A stretch of DNA of 64,000 bases from Bacillus sp. B1-b2 (GTDB lineage: Bacteria > Bacillota > Bacilli > Bacillales > Cytobacillaceae). The first letter of the stretch is position 1. Each line of letters begins with the position of its first letter. Shown here piece after piece: positions 63,468 to 64,000 of the stretch. The notes beneath the pieces are model-generated. The model saw only the letters and a program-made list of their open reading frames with translations. It ran no database searches and was not told where the DNA came from. The stretch spans positions 124,001 to 188,000 of the forward strand of contig NZ_WEHU01000001.1 in the NCBI RefSeq assembly GCF_009183415.1, given 5' to 3'. A program made the position numbers and the translations under genes.

Positions 63468-63500
63468 GAGTGATGAAATGATAGAATAGGGACGTGTATT

Positions 63501-64000
63501 ATGAAAAAAATTAAAATTGTAACAGACTCTACAGTTGATCTTTCCCAAGAAATTTTAGATAAATACGAAATTGAAGTAGTTCCTTTGTCCATCTTTATAA
63601 ATGGTCAATCTTTTCAAGATGGAAAAGATATTACTCCGAAAGAATTTATTGATTTAATGAGTAATTCAGAAGAACTTCCTAAAAGTTCTCAACCACCTAC
63701 GGGTTTGTTTGTTGAAAAGTATGACGAATTAGCTAAATTAGGATACGATGTTATATCCATACATATGACAAGTGGTATGAGTGGGACAGTGGAATCTGCT
63801 AGAACTGCAAGTAATATTACGGAGGCTAATGTGGTTGTAGTCAATTCTGAATTTATTTCAAAGGCACTTTCCTTTCAAGTAATAGAAGCGGCAAAGATGG
63901 CGTTAAAAGGCCATAGTATGGATGAAATAGTTTCAAGAATTCAAGAGGTAAAAAGCCATACAAAACTTTTCGTGGTAGTGGACACTCTTGAAAACTTAAT
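63501..64000 (+). CDS. DegV-family fatty-acid-binding protein (5' part, cut by window end)
   Basis: The first 166 residues of a DegV/EDD-fold protein. KIKIVTDSTVDLSQEILDKY, EVVPLSIFINGQSFQDGKDI, SSQPPTGLFVEKYDEL and ISIHMTSGMSGTVESARTA are characteristic. The last of these, with SQPP, forms the fatty-acid carboxylate-binding site. In Firmicutes such proteins (FakB-type) present fatty acids to the kinase FakA. The C-terminal half lies beyond the window. ATG 63501 has a modest GGGACG site. Confidence 0.9.
   Translation, partial: MKKIKIVTDSTVDLSQEILDKYEIEVVPLSIFINGQSFQDGKDITPKEFIDLMSNSEELPKSSQPPTGLFVEKYDELAKLGYDVISIHMTSGMSGTVESARTASNITEANVVVVNSEFISKALSFQVIEAAKMALKGHSMDEIVSRIQEVKSHTKLFVVVDTLENL

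Noticed and set aside
1-64000. CRISPR array, prophage, integrase, tRNA or insertion sequence
   Set aside because: No regularly spaced direct repeats, phage structural genes, transposase or recombinase frames, or tRNA cloverleaf sequences were found in either strand; the only repeats are the three dispersed intergenic elements.

Overview
The window is a continuous piece of chromosome from a low-GC, spore-forming Bacillaceae (Bacillus sensu lato). The evidence is a CotD-type spore coat gene, an SspL-type small acid-soluble spore protein, GpsB, type B RNase P RNA, the two-headed dynamin DynA, BrxA (a bacilliredoxin), and a gene order that follows the B. subtilis cotD-ypsA-gpsB-rnpB-ypsC ... ypvA-ypwA ... 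dynA-ypcP-sspL ... ypdQ-ypeP-ypeQ-cspD ... metA/bsaA/ypgQ/ypgR ... ypiP-ypjP-thyA-dfrA-ilvA/yplQ neighbourhood. I could not fix the genus from sequence alone. I see no tRNA, 5S/16S/23S rRNA, IS element, prophage or CRISPR array.

Layout. 0.4-9.2 kb holds housekeeping and cell-division genes: cotD, ypsA, gpsB, rnpB, a THUMP RNA methyltransferase, a DinG-type helicase and an M32 carboxypeptidase. 9.2-10.8 kb is a small accessory patch with a CheX-like gene on the minus strand, an orphan terminator that may end a small RNA, a 30-residue membrane microprotein behind two Fur-box-like sites, and a decayed membrane-protein gene. 11-21.3 kb carries dynA, ypcP, sspL, two RNase H-fold genes, ypeQ, cspD, two copies of a dispersed intergenic repeat, and a gene pair for a barrel-sandwich protein plus an ArAE-type exporter. 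21.5-27.7 kb has topB, mntR, an enoate-reductase-type flavoprotein with a near-ideal Fnr-type promoter, and an AIM24-family gene. 28-36.8 kb is one-carbon, methionine and redox metabolism: yitJ-metE, metA, fhs and bsaA. The yitJ-metE leader has two short upstream reading frames but no visible S-box or T-box.

36.9-41.7 kb contains a RacA/MerR-like gene and a two-gene accessory operon: a 1023-residue GNAT acetyltransferase fused to a large beta-rich region, then an amidohydrolase. A possible attenuator and a coupled 21-residue leader ORF precede it. 42-47.9 kb returns to the conserved backbone (ypgQ, an ABC-F ATPase, ypgR, brxA, ypiP, ypjP).

48-58.8 kb is the most distinctive block, a complete Ter stress-response locus inserted between ypjP and thyA. 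It comprises TerD-TerC, a four-gene biosynthetic module (HpcH/HpaI-like lyase, PRTase-TRSP protein, StiP-type PRTase, HAD phosphatase), then YceG, TelA and two more TerD proteins. Two of its three transcription units have ECF-sigma (SigW-type) promoters, one an exact match to TGAAAC-N16-CGTA. The module is expected to make a nucleoside-like metabolite whose identity is, to my knowledge, unknown. Next to it is a secreted anthrax-lethal-factor-fold metallopeptidase. The window closes with thyA-dfrA, a hemolysin III-family gene, ilvA and the start of a DegV-family gene cut by the window edge.
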